Assembly: GCA_965247735.1 (NCBI GenBank) | Contig: CBDFHN010000002.1 | Span: 2,418,001-2,482,000 of the forward strand | DNA length: 64,000 bases | From: JAOXRU01 sp965247735 | GTDB taxonomy: Bacteria > Bacteroidota > Bacteroidia > Flavobacteriales > Flavobacteriaceae | Direction: 5' to 3' | In this document: one piece after another, positions 41,345-51,084 of the stretch | Position numbering within the stretch: position 1 is the first letter of the stretch | How the letters are laid out: each line of letters starts with the position of its first letter | Made by a program: the position numbers and the translations under genes | Notes under the pieces: generated by a model | The model's database searches: none | The model's input: the letters and a program-made list of their open reading frames with translations, nothing else | What the model was told of the DNA's origin: nothing

Positions 41345-43219
41345 TTACTTTTTAATCGGAAAGTTAATATAGCTATCAGTATACCATTTTACAACTAGTG
41401 GTTCTTTAGCATCTTTTATAGTTTCTTCTGCTACTGGTTTTCCTGACCCATAATTAACTTGCTCATATCCATGCTTATTTACATTCAACACGATAATCAA
41501 CCTGCTTCCTTTGCTGATTTTTTTACTTGTCATTCTTACATTCGTAAACGGAAAAGAGGTGATTTCTCCTGGAACCAACAGTTGTCTTTTTTCTACATCC
41601 TTTGCATGACTTGCTCTACCAACATACCTCAACATTAGCTTAAAATACTCCCCTTCTGGAGTCTGTTCATAAAAAACCATAGATGCATCCATATCTTTTT
41701 TATTAATCGAAATATTAAACGCTCCCCAAAAAGAACCATTCAACTCAAAATCTTCCTCAAAAACTGGTGTTACAAACGATAATCCATTCCCTACAGTAAG
41801 CGTTTTACCAATTGTAGCTGGTGTATAGTAATTGTGTTGTGCCCCAGGAGATCGATCAGAAAAATCAACCTCAAGCGATATATACCCTAATGTATCCGGT
41901 TTCTTTTTCTTGAACGAAAAGTGCTGATTACTTCCATTATTTCCAGAATCGTAGGTAGATTTAAAAGCCAGTCCAGAAGCCTTATTACTAAAATAATAGG
42001 TTAAGGTATCGGTGCTCATTGTGGTTAAAGAACGGGCATGCCCCCATTTATTGGTTCCCATTACCTGATAGTTAATCTTATCTTTTAATAAACTTGGTTT
42101 TTCTCCTTCTTTAAAAATATAATCAAACCAATCAAAAATTATAGCTGTTATATTTATCTGGGCCACTTCATCAATCGTATAATTCCCCACTTGTTTATCA
42201 GGAATACGTTGCGCTCCAAAATGCGTATAAGGTCCAATTAGCAAATAATGCTCTGCATCTTTTTTATACTTATAATGCTCTTTTAAATAGTGCATCACTC
42301 CTATTTGTCCACCATCATAATATCCTGTAGTTGCCAGAACAGGAATATCTATTTGAGCAAAATCTTCTTTATAAGGCATCATATTTTGCCAATAACTATC
42401 ATATGTAGGATGCGTTAACTCTTTTCTAAAAATAGGATTCGCTAGACCATCTAAACTATCTAATGACTTATGCGCTATTCCTGTTTTATATAGCTCTTGA
42501 TACAAATTACCCCATCTTTTATTATCGTTATACAACTCCTTATTTAAATACTTATTAGTTGTTACATAATGAGACCATGGATAAAAAAAATGAGGAATCA
42601 CACCATTTTCCATTGGTTCTGCAATACCAGGAGCAGCAGCTACTGATGGCACTATCGTTTTTAATGCTGGATGTAATTTCTTTGCAGCAGCCCACTGGGT
42701 GAACCCTGTGTAACTACCTCCATACATTCCCACTTTTCCATTGCTCCACGATTGCTTGCTTATCCAATCAATAACATCGTAGGTATCATTAGCCTCATGC
42801 TCATAAGGCACAATTTTATCTGGACTTAAAACCTTTCCTCTTGTATAACTTATCATACCAATATATCCCTTATCAGCAGATTTCATCGCCTCCTCCACAT
42901 CTGATGTTCTTGCATATACCGTATGATGTAAAATTACGGTCTCTGGTAATTTTAACTCTTTACTTCTAACAATTATTGCCGATATTTTTGCCCCATCTCG
43001 AGTAGTAATCAGCACACTATCTTGTACTAAATAATGCTTCCCCTCATGAGTTAGTGCTCTTGGTTTTTGAATACTCTCCTTTTCCTTACACGAAGCAAGT
43101 GATACTATACAAATTAAGATTAGCAATTTTGCGTAAGATCTTACTCGTAAACATTTCAATTTTTGACTAAATAATGACGCAGGAAATCCTTGCAACAATA
43201 ACTGCTTGATGTTTTTCAT
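41345..43219 (-). CDS. CocE/NonD-family hydrolase (X-Pro dipeptidyl-peptidase type), lipoprotein
   Basis: Exported alpha/beta-hydrolase of 624 residues. The start at 43219 gives an unusually long n-region before the hydrophobic stretch; lipobox SLASC with Cys44. The catalytic serine is in GMYGGSYTGFTQW (about Ser168), followed by Asp in TTGYYDGGQ and His in GPYTHFGAQ, and a C-terminal jelly-roll domain as in cocaine esterase and Xaa-Pro dipeptidyl-peptidase (residues about 390-620). Likely cleaves acyl groups or N-terminal dipeptides in the periplasm or at the surface. It lies downstream of a LytS/LytTR pair on the same strand. Confidence 0.85.
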   Translation of the reverse strand: MKNIKQLLLQGFPASLFSQKLKCLRVRSYAKLLILICIVSLASCKEKESIQKPRALTHEGKHYLVQDSVLITTRDGAKISAIIVRSKELKLPETVILHHTVYARTSDVEEAMKSADKGYIGMISYTRGKVLSPDKIVPYEHEANDTYDVIDWISKQSWSNGKVGMYGGSYTGFTQWAAAKKLHPALKTIVPSVAAAPGIAEPMENGVIPHFFYPWSHYVTTNKYLNKELYNDNKRWGNLYQELYKTGIAHKSLDSLDGLANPIFRKELTHPTYDSYWQNMMPYKEDFAQIDIPVLATTGYYDGGQIGVMHYLKEHYKYKKDAEHYLLIGPYTHFGAQRIPDKQVGNYTIDEVAQINITAIIFDWFDYIFKEGEKPSLLKDKINYQVMGTNKWGHARSLTTMSTDTLTYYFSNKASGLAFKSTYDSGNNGSNQHFSFKKKKPDTLGYISLEVDFSDRSPGAQHNYYTPATIGKTLTVGNGLSFVTPVFEEDFELNGSFWGAFNISINKKDMDASMVFYEQTPEGEYFKLMLRYVGRASHAKDVEKRQLLVPGEITSFPFTNVRMTSKKISKGSRLIIVLNVNKHGYEQVNYGSGKPVAEETIKDAKEPLVVKWYTDSYINFPIKK

Positions 43220-43305
43220 AATGAATTTGATTAATTAACCTATAGACCAATTATAACTTTAAATAGAAATAACTAAATCCTAGATTATTTTATAATAGAG
43301 TAAGC

Positions 43306-44025
43306 TTACAAACTATTCCAACTCTTAAACTTTACTGATTGCCGGCTTGAAACCTCTAAAACCTCTCCAGTGGTTAAAACCAATTTTAATTTGTTTTTAA
43401 AATGAGGATATACTTCTGTAATGTATTGTGTGTTTACAATTTGACTTCTATTGATTCTAAAAAAATACTTCGCATCTAGTTTTTCTGCTAGCAAATTCAA
43501 TGATCGTTTTATCATTGGTTTTTGATCTCCAAAATACAATCGCGCATAGTTTTCCATAGATTCTATGACACGAATTTCCGATAAGGGAATAAAATAGCAA
43601 CGCTCGCCATCTTTAATAAATATTTTTTGATGTATCGTCAATGGAATTTGTTTCTCCTCTTTTTTGGCAAATTCCAATTTCACTTTAGCTATTGTTTTTG
43701 CAAAACGCTCTTCCCGTAATGGCTTTACTAAATAATCCAATGCATTAATATCAAAAGCCTTAACCGCATATTGGTCGTATGCTGTTGTAAAAACTACTTC
43801 AGGAACAGTGGTTAATTCTTCTAATAAATCAAATCCAGGTTTTTCAGGCATATGAATATCTAAAAAAATAATGTCTGGCTGCTCTGCTTCAATTAAAAGC
43901 AGTGCTGAGTCTACATTATTAGCTTCCCCTACAATTTCAAATTCTGGATATACAGCAAGAGCTCTTTTTAGCTCTTCTCTTGCCAACCGCTCATCATCAA
44001 TTAGTATTGTTTTATACTTTATCAT
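43306..44025 (-). CDS. LytTR-family response regulator
   Basis: Regulator of 239 residues when started at the ATG at 44025; a TTG at 44034 would add three residues and is less likely. Receiver domain with LIDDERLAREELKRAL and the Asp in IIFLDIHMPEKPGFD, conserved Lys in DYLVKPLREERF, then a LytTR DNA-binding domain (IFIKDGERCYFIPLSEIRVIES through FFRINRSQIVNTQYI). Its start overlaps the kinase gene by 14 bp. The hydrolase gene downstream is a possible target. Confidence 0.95.
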   Translation of the reverse strand: MIKYKTILIDDERLAREELKRALAVYPEFEIVGEANNVDSALLLIEAEQPDIIFLDIHMPEKPGFDLLEELTTVPEVVFTTAYDQYAVKAFDINALDYLVKPLREERFAKTIAKVKLEFAKKEEKQIPLTIHQKIFIKDGERCYFIPLSEIRVIESMENYARLYFGDQKPMIKRSLNLLAEKLDAKYFFRINRSQIVNTQYITEVYPHFKNKLKLVLTTGEVLEVSSRQSVKFKSWNSL

Positions 44026-45097
44026 GATCTCCAACTGGAATTAATAACTCTACTTCAACCATAGCATTTGTTTTTTCTATCATGGAAAATTTTGCTTGTC
44101 CCTTGTATTGTATTTGCATACGTTTCTGTAAATTATCCAAACCCAATCCTGTACTTTTTTCCTTCTCTAATTTCCCTGGATTTACCACAAATATTTGCAT
44201 CATAGTCCCTTTTCTGTTTATAGAAACGTTAACCTTTCCACCTTCTTTACGTTTATCTATGCCATGTTTAATTGCATTTTCTACCAAAAGTTGAATACTT
44301 AATGGTGGTATTTTTTCAGCCTCACAAGAACTGTCAACTGAGATTTCAACTTCCAATCGTTCTTCAAACCGCATTTTCTCAAGTTCAATATAATCATTAA
44401 CCAAAAGCAACTCCTCTTTTATACTAATAAGTTGCTCTTCTTTTTCATAAAGAGAAGACCGCAATAGATCAGAAAGAAGGTCAATGGCTCTTCTTGCTGT
44501 ATTTGGGTTTTCGATAATTAATGATTTTATGGAGTTTAAAGAATTAAACAAAAAGTGAGGGTTTAATTGCGCTGTTAAATTATCTAGTTGCGCCTGTTTT
44601 GCAACAATAGAAAGTTGTGCATTTTCTTTTGCTGTATGCAATTCCCTTTTATAATAATGGTACAAATGATACGCTAATAACCAAATAGCCATTAACCTTA
44701 ATCCCGTAATCAATATTGGATCCCAATACAATAACGAGCGCCATAGCACATAATCTTTATTTGCTATCCATATCCAGTAACAATGCCATTTTATATTATT
44801 TACTGTCATGTATAAAACAGCCAATACTATTATGGAAGGAACAAGATGCAGTAACAGTTTGCGCATACCTAACTCGCTCCATTTGAATTTTAAAGCATAA
44901 TAACGATATCCGTGAGTAAGAACTATTCCAATTGAAGCATCTAAAACATAATTAAGAAGTGTATAGAAAACACCATAATCATCTCTAGAAAAAACAGTAT
45001 ACGCCCAATATAAGGATACCGTTCCCCAACCGATAAGTTGGCATCTCCAATAATTGGAAAGCGTTAATGGGTTTTTATTCTCCTTTTCGTTTAGCAT
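44012..45097 (-). CDS. LytS-type sensor histidine kinase
   Basis: Membrane kinase of 361 residues (ATG at 45097; a TTG at 45109 is possible). Four to five hydrophobic helices in the N-terminal half, then a His_kinase domain with LTAQLNPHFLFNSLNSIKSL carrying the phosphoacceptor His, and a HATPase with IQLLVENAIKHGI and GLGLDNLQKRMQIQY. Overlaps the response regulator by 14 bp, making a coupled two-component pair. The stimulus is unknown. Second LytS/LytTR pair in this window and only distantly similar to the first. Confidence 0.94.
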   Translation of the reverse strand: MLNEKENKNPLTLSNYWRCQLIGWGTVSLYWAYTVFSRDDYGVFYTLLNYVLDASIGIVLTHGYRYYALKFKWSELGMRKLLLHLVPSIIVLAVLYMTVNNIKWHCYWIWIANKDYVLWRSLLYWDPILITGLRLMAIWLLAYHLYHYYKRELHTAKENAQLSIVAKQAQLDNLTAQLNPHFLFNSLNSIKSLIIENPNTARRAIDLLSDLLRSSLYEKEEQLISIKEELLLVNDYIELEKMRFEERLEVEISVDSSCEAEKIPPLSIQLLVENAIKHGIDKRKEGGKVNVSINRKGTMMQIFVVNPGKLEKEKSTGLGLDNLQKRMQIQYKGQAKFSMIEKTNAMVEVELLIPVGDHDKV

Positions 45098-45177
45098 AGC
45101 ACAAAGCAACAGAAAAGAAGTTACAATATAAACAAAAAGTACACAAACGTGGCTTTTAGCTCATGAGCGTGATTTTT

Positions 45178-48100
45178 TTAAAATGTTTCTAAATATGCTC
45201 CTGGAATTCCCAAAAAAGAAAGGCCAGTTATAACAACTTGAGCTTTTTTAATTTTTTTTGAAATTGGAAATTCTACTGTAGCATTTCCATTTTTATCTGT
45301 TATAATTGATCCATTCCAAAATAAACCTGTATTGTTATTCTTGTCATTTTCAATATTATATTTAGGGGAGTAGAATTCTTTTTCCTTAGAAAATCCGTTG
45401 CTAGTAAAATCGTGTGATGTGTTAATTTTCGACTTCGAATATGATCCTCTTTTAGTATAAATGGCAATAACACCTGAGGAGCCACTAAAGCCAAAAACAG
45501 CTCCCTTCGCACCCTTTAACACCTCTACTCTTTCAATATTTTGCACATCTAAAGAAAAAATAGCTTTTGGAATTTTACTCGGTTTAATCATGGCCATCAA
45601 TGTTGGTGATACGATTCCTCCAAGATCTCCAGTTCCCTTAGCAAAAGGTTCTTTTGCTATGGGCATTCCATCAATAACCCATAAAGGGTTTCCTGACCCT
45701 CGCACTCTAACTCTTGCTACAGGAAAGTTTCCCGTTACGTTGATACCACTAAGTTTATTGATAACCTGTAATAAATCTATATCTGTATTTTTTACGTAAA
45801 CCATGTCATCTGGCTCAACACCGTAAACAGAAGAAGAACTTTTTTTCCTTTTTATGTCCTTTTTCACAACCACTTCTTCAAGTATTATCTCTTTGGCTTC
45901 ATCTCTTTTTACCAAATCAAGCTTAGTATACTCCTGACTATCATTGTTCTTAGAAACATTTATTTCTTGCTTTGAAATCATTGTTGAGACATTGATTTCT
46001 TGCTTTGAAGTCATTGTTGGTAGTTGAGGAACTAAGTTTATTGATGTCTTGGGATCTAAAGAGACATGGACTTTTATAAGTTTCTTGTTTTCTTTATAGG
46101 CACTAAAAGAAAGATCTATTGGCCCAATATAATCCAAATTATCAAATTTAAAATGACCATTTACATCCGTTTTAGTCGTGTGCATCTTAATCTCATTCTC
46201 AGATTTAACTATTAAGTGCAAAGAAGTGTTTGTCAAAAGAGCACCTTTCTTGCCTCGGGCAAATCCAGAAATTTTAAACCCTTGCGCAAAGGAAAGTTTT
46301 TTGTTACTTTCATGATTTTTGTGTTGCTGCCATTTAAAACGTCTCCAACCATGAGTCAGCATGATTAAATCTAGATTGTATTTTGTAGAACGTTTTTGAT
46401 CTTTAAAAAATTGGTTGGGATTTTGCACATGCCCTTTAATATCCGATTCTAACAAAAAATAAGTTAGAATATTAGACATATTATCATTCTTTTCGTATTT
46501 GGAAGAATTGTTTATAGACATAGATAAGTTAGCGGAAACTGGTGTTCCATCGGGACAACTTACATGTATTTTTACTGTTGCTTTTCCTTTTTTCTTGAAG
46601 GTATTAGCATCTATGGAGGTATTAATAACCAGTTCTTTTTGATTGTTGATAAATACTATCCGCTCACACCAAGGCTTCATGTTTTTATCGAAAAGTGTAA
46701 AAGTCATCACGCCGCTAGGAAATCTGTTTTTTGGAACTTCAAGATCAACAAAAGAGCTTCCATTAAAAGAATACTTTCCCTGGAAACATTTCTGATTTCT
46801 TATGGAACCAATTAAAAAAAATGGAGCATCATTTAAATTTTTACTAGCCTGAATTCTTATACGCATAAAGTCTGAAAAGATATTGTTAATTCGTACATTA
46901 TATCCAGAAGCCAGTATTTCTGGAAGAGGGTATTCAGAATCATCATTCAGTATGGCCTTATATTTTGTACCAGCTTTGGGCGTTAAACTAAAAGAACCAA
47001 TTCCTCTATTATTGGATTTAAATAGCGTAACGTCATTTCCTTGATTATCAATAATTTTGCCTTGAATCGCTTTACCTAATCCGTCGTTTCCTATAGCTTT
47101 AAATGCTATAATACCAATTAATCCAGCGACAGAATTTCCTCCTTCTGGGAAAAACTGTAAATCAACATTGTTAGTCATTATTTTTATTGGCTTAACCTCA
47201 AGATTCTGATGATTAACTTTTATCGTTTTTTTGAAAACAAAATCAGGGTCGTATCTCTCCATCCAATCTGTATAAGCTCTTAATTGGTAGTAATCCGACG
47301 GAATGTCTTTAGGGATTGTTATATGTCCATTACTGGTTCCATCATAGAGTTTTTGTTTTTGATAGAAGATAATTTTGTTATTTCTATCTACGATAGTTAC
47401 ATGTAAAACCTTACTTGCAGCTGAATAATAATGTAATGGCCCTAATACGGTAAATGCACTATACCAAAGATCATTACCCGCATTAATGATATCCTTATCT
47501 GTATGTAGATATACTTTTTCTATAGGATTATGTTTATTGTAATTATTTAAACTATTGTCTAATTCTTTAATGAATAGATCTTCAGAAATATTAGATTGAG
47601 TAAATTCTATTTTATTTTTTCCGTTTAAAAAAATAGATTCAAAAGCATTTTTCTTTTCAAAAGCTTCAATAATCTCGTTTTCTACAGGATCTCGTTTTAC
47701 TATTGGATTGTTTTCCCAGAACTGCTTATTATAACCGATTTTATCTAAATTCCCCCAATCACTTTTATTTCTTTTAAACTGTCCTCCCAGTTTCTTTCCA
47801 GAACTAGGAATGTAATGCTCAAAGAAAGTAAGGTTTGAAGTAGAAGATACATGTGTGTAAAATATATCGTTTTTATAGTAATCGAATTTTTGATCAACTT
47901 TTATATAGTCTAGAATTGAATTTTGTAAACTATCTTTTTTAAATACTATTTCGTAAGATAGTTGATATTTTTTTTTAGTCGATTCTTTTTCTGAGAGCCT
48001 TAGTATTTTATCTTTATCATGAGAAATGAAACCGGTAATTTTTAAAACCTCATTAGTGCTTGTGTTTACATATGCTTCACCCTCAAATATTGGTGTTTTT

Positions 48101-49131
48101 ATTTTTTTCTTAGGGATGAATTTAAGAATGGCAACTTTGTCTTTCTCCAAGTGTATCATATTATCAATCGTAACATTATAATACCTATCAAGATTGGGGT
48201 GAAGTGGAAATATTATATCATGTGTTGGGGGTTGGAATGATTTTAATATTTGAGTAAATTTTGTAAAATTTTTATTGTTGACTTTCTCCTCATTTATAGC
48301 GTATCTCCCTTCTTGTATGTCCCATTTCAAAATCCCACTATTGTTGTACTGAATGTCAAATATAATTTCGGAAAACTCACTATAATCATCATTGTTTTTG
48401 GTTTTTTGACGATAAAAAGCTCTTCCATATTTTTTCTTAGCGCTCGTTTCGGAGCTAATTTTTCTGTATGCCCTTTTAGCAAGTTTGGTGGCATATTTGT
48501 CATTTTCGTCTGATGACACTAACACAATCTCTTCCAGAACATTAACTACAGGAATTAGTTCAACAACCAATGCCTCTTTTGTATCTAAAATCGAAATCGT
48601 TTGTTTCTGATAATTTATATGAGAAAATGTTATTTCGGTTGGAAGAGAATCCGTTCTCACTTCGAATTCGCCAATTTCATTTGTAGATGTTCCAATATGT
48701 GAATTTGTCACAGTAATATTACAATAAGGAATTGTTTCTCCTGATGTTTTATCAATTACTTTTCCTTGGATTTTCTGTAATTGTATTTTTTTATTTCGTT
48801 TTATTACTACAAGACTCTTAATAACCTTATAACTTATTATCTTTTTATTAAAGACCTTGGACAAAACTAAATCAATCGATTGATTTTCAACCTTTAGGGT
48901 GACAAGCCGTTTTAGGTTAATCGTATTGTTTTCATAAAAAAAATTGAAATGACTTTGTAGCTCTATTTTTCGAAGAACCTCTTCTAATGGATCATTGGTG
49001 ACATTTAAGCTTATCCTGATTTTTTCTTTGGTGACAGAATATGCTTTTGTACTTATGGAAAAAAATACTAACACGGCAATGAATAGCCTTAAAAATGAAA
49101 AGATCCTTTTTGTACGAGGTAATAATGACAT
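45178..49131 (-). CDS. Giant STN - carboxypeptidase-regulatory - MG2-like - TonB-plug protein without barrel
   Basis: Exported protein of 1317 residues. In order: signal peptide (about 1-32); STN (secretin/TonB short N-terminal) domain (about 36-115: SLNVTNDPLEEVLRKIE ...); carboxypeptidase-regulatory sandwich (about 117-200); an unassigned beta-rich region (205-520); an MG2-like macroglobulin domain starting EKVYLHTDKDIINAGNDLWY (about 534-640); further strands; a short tandem repeat (about 1037-1058); and a TonB plug domain (about 1110-1230) with VRVRGSGNPLWVIDGMP and VEVLKGAKGAVFGFSGSSGVIAIYTKRG. It ends about 85 residues later, leaving no room for a beta barrel, and there is no thioester CGEQ. 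FecR and sigma genes lie just upstream. Confidence 0.8.
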   Translation of the reverse strand: MSLLPRTKRIFSFLRLFIAVLVFFSISTKAYSVTKEKIRISLNVTNDPLEEVLRKIELQSHFNFFYENNTINLKRLVTLKVENQSIDLVLSKVFNKKIISYKVIKSLVVIKRNKKIQLQKIQGKVIDKTSGETIPYCNITVTNSHIGTSTNEIGEFEVRTDSLPTEITFSHINYQKQTISILDTKEALVVELIPVVNVLEEIVLVSSDENDKYATKLAKRAYRKISSETSAKKKYGRAFYRQKTKNNDDYSEFSEIIFDIQYNNSGILKWDIQEGRYAINEEKVNNKNFTKFTQILKSFQPPTHDIIFPLHPNLDRYYNVTIDNMIHLEKDKVAILKFIPKKKIKTPIFEGEAYVNTSTNEVLKITGFISHDKDKILRLSEKESTKKKYQLSYEIVFKKDSLQNSILDYIKVDQKFDYYKNDIFYTHVSSTSNLTFFEHYIPSSGKKLGGQFKRNKSDWGNLDKIGYNKQFWENNPIVKRDPVENEIIEAFEKKNAFESIFLNGKNKIEFTQSNISEDLFIKELDNSLNNYNKHNPIEKVYLHTDKDIINAGNDLWYSAFTVLGPLHYYSAASKVLHVTIVDRNNKIIFYQKQKLYDGTSNGHITIPKDIPSDYYQLRAYTDWMERYDPDFVFKKTIKVNHQNLEVKPIKIMTNNVDLQFFPEGGNSVAGLIGIIAFKAIGNDGLGKAIQGKIIDNQGNDVTLFKSNNRGIGSFSLTPKAGTKYKAILNDDSEYPLPEILASGYNVRINNIFSDFMRIRIQASKNLNDAPFFLIGSIRNQKCFQGKYSFNGSSFVDLEVPKNRFPSGVMTFTLFDKNMKPWCERIVFINNQKELVINTSIDANTFKKKGKATVKIHVSCPDGTPVSANLSMSINNSSKYEKNDNMSNILTYFLLESDIKGHVQNPNQFFKDQKRSTKYNLDLIMLTHGWRRFKWQQHKNHESNKKLSFAQGFKISGFARGKKGALLTNTSLHLIVKSENEIKMHTTKTDVNGHFKFDNLDYIGPIDLSFSAYKENKKLIKVHVSLDPKTSINLVPQLPTMTSKQEINVSTMISKQEINVSKNNDSQEYTKLDLVKRDEAKEIILEEVVVKKDIKRKKSSSSVYGVEPDDMVYVKNTDIDLLQVINKLSGINVTGNFPVARVRVRGSGNPLWVIDGMPIAKEPFAKGTGDLGGIVSPTLMAMIKPSKIPKAIFSLDVQNIERVEVLKGAKGAVFGFSGSSGVIAIYTKRGSYSKSKINTSHDFTSNGFSKEKEFYSPKYNIENDKNNNTGLFWNGSIITDKNGNATVEFPISKKIKKAQVVITGLSFLGIPGAYLETF
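45956..46021. repeat. 33-bp tandem duplication in the STN/plug protein gene
   Basis: Two adjacent 33-bp copies differing at a few positions encode the 11-residue unit TMxSKQEINVS twice, in the linker before the plug domain. In frame, so the protein is intact. Confidence 0.85.
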
Positions 49132-49152
49132 AATTTTATTGAGGTTTAAAAA

Positions 49153-50292
49153 TTAATCCGACGACTTAGTAATGATTATAGAATTGTTGCTTATATTATA
49201 ATTAAAATGTGATAGTTCCTTAAATACTTCTAAAGCTTCATCAATGGTCTCTGTAGTAAAGGTTCCAGTATATCTTCTTTTCTTTAGAGATGAAGAATTA
49301 ATCTTAATAGTGATATCATAATACCGCTCCATTTCTTTTAGAATGTCTTCAAAACGGTCATTTTTAAAGAACAATTGTCTTTTTTTCCATGCTATATGTT
49401 TATCAATTGAAACTTTTTGAATGCTTTGTTTTTCTTTTGTGAAAACAAGCTGCTGATTAGGTTTTATAATTATGATTTTTTTTGGTTCATGACCTACCAA
49501 AACTTTGTTTACACTTACACTACCTTCTTCTAGTAATACAGAAGAGTTATCGTCATTTTGATAACTAGAAACATTAAACTTAGTTCCCAAAACTCTAATA
49601 TCCAGGTCTTTTGTATGTACTATAAATGGCTGTTTTTCATTTTTTGCAACATTAAAATAAGCTTCACCACTCAGGTAGATATTTCTTGTCGTATCAAGAT
49701 TAGAGCTGGTGTTAAAATATTTTAAGCTACTTCCTGAGTTAATAGTCACAATTGTACCATCATCAAGTATTACATTAAACAATTCGCCATTTGGAACATT
49801 CAAAGTATGATAATTTGATTTTCTGGGAATGCTATTTTTAAGATATAATAAGGTGTCGTTTTTTACATAAGCAATAATCCTTCCTTGGTTATCTTTTAAT
49901 TCTAATGCACTATTTTTTTTGATTTCATAGCTAGTCCCGTCATCTAGTTGTATAGATATCATTTTCTTTGGAGCTACAGTGTCAACATTTAAAATTGAAT
50001 GGAAACCAAAGAATAGCCCAAATGCCATCAAAATTACAGCGGCATACCTAAAGATTGATTTAAAAGTTTTTAGTGGAATAATGCGAGATCCACTTAATAC
50101 ATTCTGGATGTTATTATGGGCAGAGACAAGATCAATATCGTTCCTCTTGTAAACAGCATCTATCTTTTGGTTAGTTTTGACTATTGATTTGAATACTTCT
50201 TGATTTTTTTTAGATTTTAACCACACCTTTAATGAAAGCTGCTCTTCTTCAGAAATAGAGTTGGTTAAATATTTGATAATTAAATGTTCCAA
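49153..50292 (-). CDS. FecR-family anti-sigma factor
   Basis: Inner-membrane anti-sigma factor of 379 residues with a cytoplasmic helical N terminus (1-85), one membrane helix (about 88-106), a FecR domain (VPNGELFNVILDDGTIVTINSGSSLKYF ... GEAYFNVAKNEKQPFIVHT) and a C-terminal STN-like DUF4974 domain (FEDILKEMERYYDITIKI). The start codon is TTG at 50292; no nearby in-frame ATG gives a better start. It is 21 bp upstream of the giant STN/plug gene on the same strand and divergent from the ECF sigma gene, its likely partner. Confidence 0.93.
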   Translation of the reverse strand: MEHLIIKYLTNSISEEEQLSLKVWLKSKKNQEVFKSIVKTNQKIDAVYKRNDIDLVSAHNNIQNVLSGSRIIPLKTFKSIFRYAAVILMAFGLFFGFHSILNVDTVAPKKMISIQLDDGTSYEIKKNSALELKDNQGRIIAYVKNDTLLYLKNSIPRKSNYHTLNVPNGELFNVILDDGTIVTINSGSSLKYFNTSSNLDTTRNIYLSGEAYFNVAKNEKQPFIVHTKDLDIRVLGTKFNVSSYQNDDNSSVLLEEGSVSVNKVLVGHEPKKIIIIKPNQQLVFTKEKQSIQKVSIDKHIAWKKRQLFFKNDRFEDILKEMERYYDITIKINSSSLKKRRYTGTFTTETIDEALEVFKELSHFNYNISNNSIIITKSSD

Positions 50293-50402
50293 ATTACTTA
50301 TTCTTTTATAGATGACGTTAAAATAAATGATAACCCCTAAGTTTTTTTAATTTTTTTTATATTTACACATAAAATTTATTTGTTTAACTCATTTTCTATA
50401 TT

Positions 50403-50927
50403 TTGGACAGCGAAGAACTTTATAATAAAATATTAGAAGATGACACTAGGCATTTAAAACAATTATTTGATCTATACTATAATGACTTGTGTATCTATAT
50501 CTTTCAGTTTACTAAGGATATGGCGGATGCAGAAGATATTGTTCAAAGTATATTTGTTAAATTATGGACTAGGAAGCATAGATTAAAAATCAAAACTTCT
50601 ATTAAGGCTTATCTTTTCCGTTCGGCCTATAATCATTATATAGATCAATTAAGAAAGGAAAAACGAAAGAATTTGTTTTTACAAGAGTTACAGTATCAAG
50701 GCTTGCTTGCACAAATAGAAGAAGAAGAATCGGATCAAGAAGAAGAATTAAACCAACTCGAAAAATTTATTAACGAGCTTCCTCAAAAGTGTAAAGAGAT
50801 ACTTTTATTGAGTAAAAAAGAAGGATTGGCAAACAAAGAGATAGCCAGATGTCTAAACATTTCGGTAAAAACTGTGGAGTCTCAAATAAGCATTGCATTT
50901 CGAAAGATTAGAAAAAAATTTGAGTAG
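50403..50927 (+). CDS. ECF (RpoE-like) sigma-70 factor
   Basis: Extracytoplasmic-function sigma factor of 174 residues: region 2 (LFDLYYNDLCIYIFQFTKDMADAEDIVQSIFVKLW) and region 4 (CKEILLLSKKEGLANKEIARCLNISVKTVESQISIAFRKIR) with the -35-binding helix. TTG start at 50403; an in-frame stop at 50385 rules out a start further upstream. It is divergent from FecR with a 110-bp gap, unlike the usual same-strand sigma-FecR-receptor order. It should direct transcription of fecR and the STN/plug gene once released. Confidence 0.94.
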   Translation: MDSEELYNKILEDDTRHLKQLFDLYYNDLCIYIFQFTKDMADAEDIVQSIFVKLWTRKHRLKIKTSIKAYLFRSAYNHYIDQLRKEKRKNLFLQELQYQGLLAQIEEEESDQEEELNQLEKFINELPQKCKEILLLSKKEGLANKEIARCLNISVKTVESQISIAFRKIRKKFE

Positions 50928-51029
50928 CCAAAATTATCATTAAAATTGTATAGAGTGGTGGAGAATAAATAACACTTGAACTAAATGCTCGGTTTGATAA
51001 TATTTAGCCAGGCGCTTCTAATAAAACGC

Positions 51030-51063
51030 AAAAACCCTTTCCAAGCTAATGAAAAGGGTTTTT
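51030..51063. terminator. Terminator downstream of rpmA
   Basis: AAAAACCCTTTCC ... GAAAAGGGTTTTT arms with an 8-base loop; works for the minus-strand rplU-rpmA transcript (22 bp after the stop) and possibly for the sigma gene on the other side. Confidence 0.8.
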
Positions 51064-51084
51064 ATATTTTAAAGAAAATATTTC

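Noticed and set aside
45178..49131. SusC-type TonB receptor
   Set aside because: The plug sits at the C terminus with about 85 residues after it; no beta barrel and no SusD gene follow.
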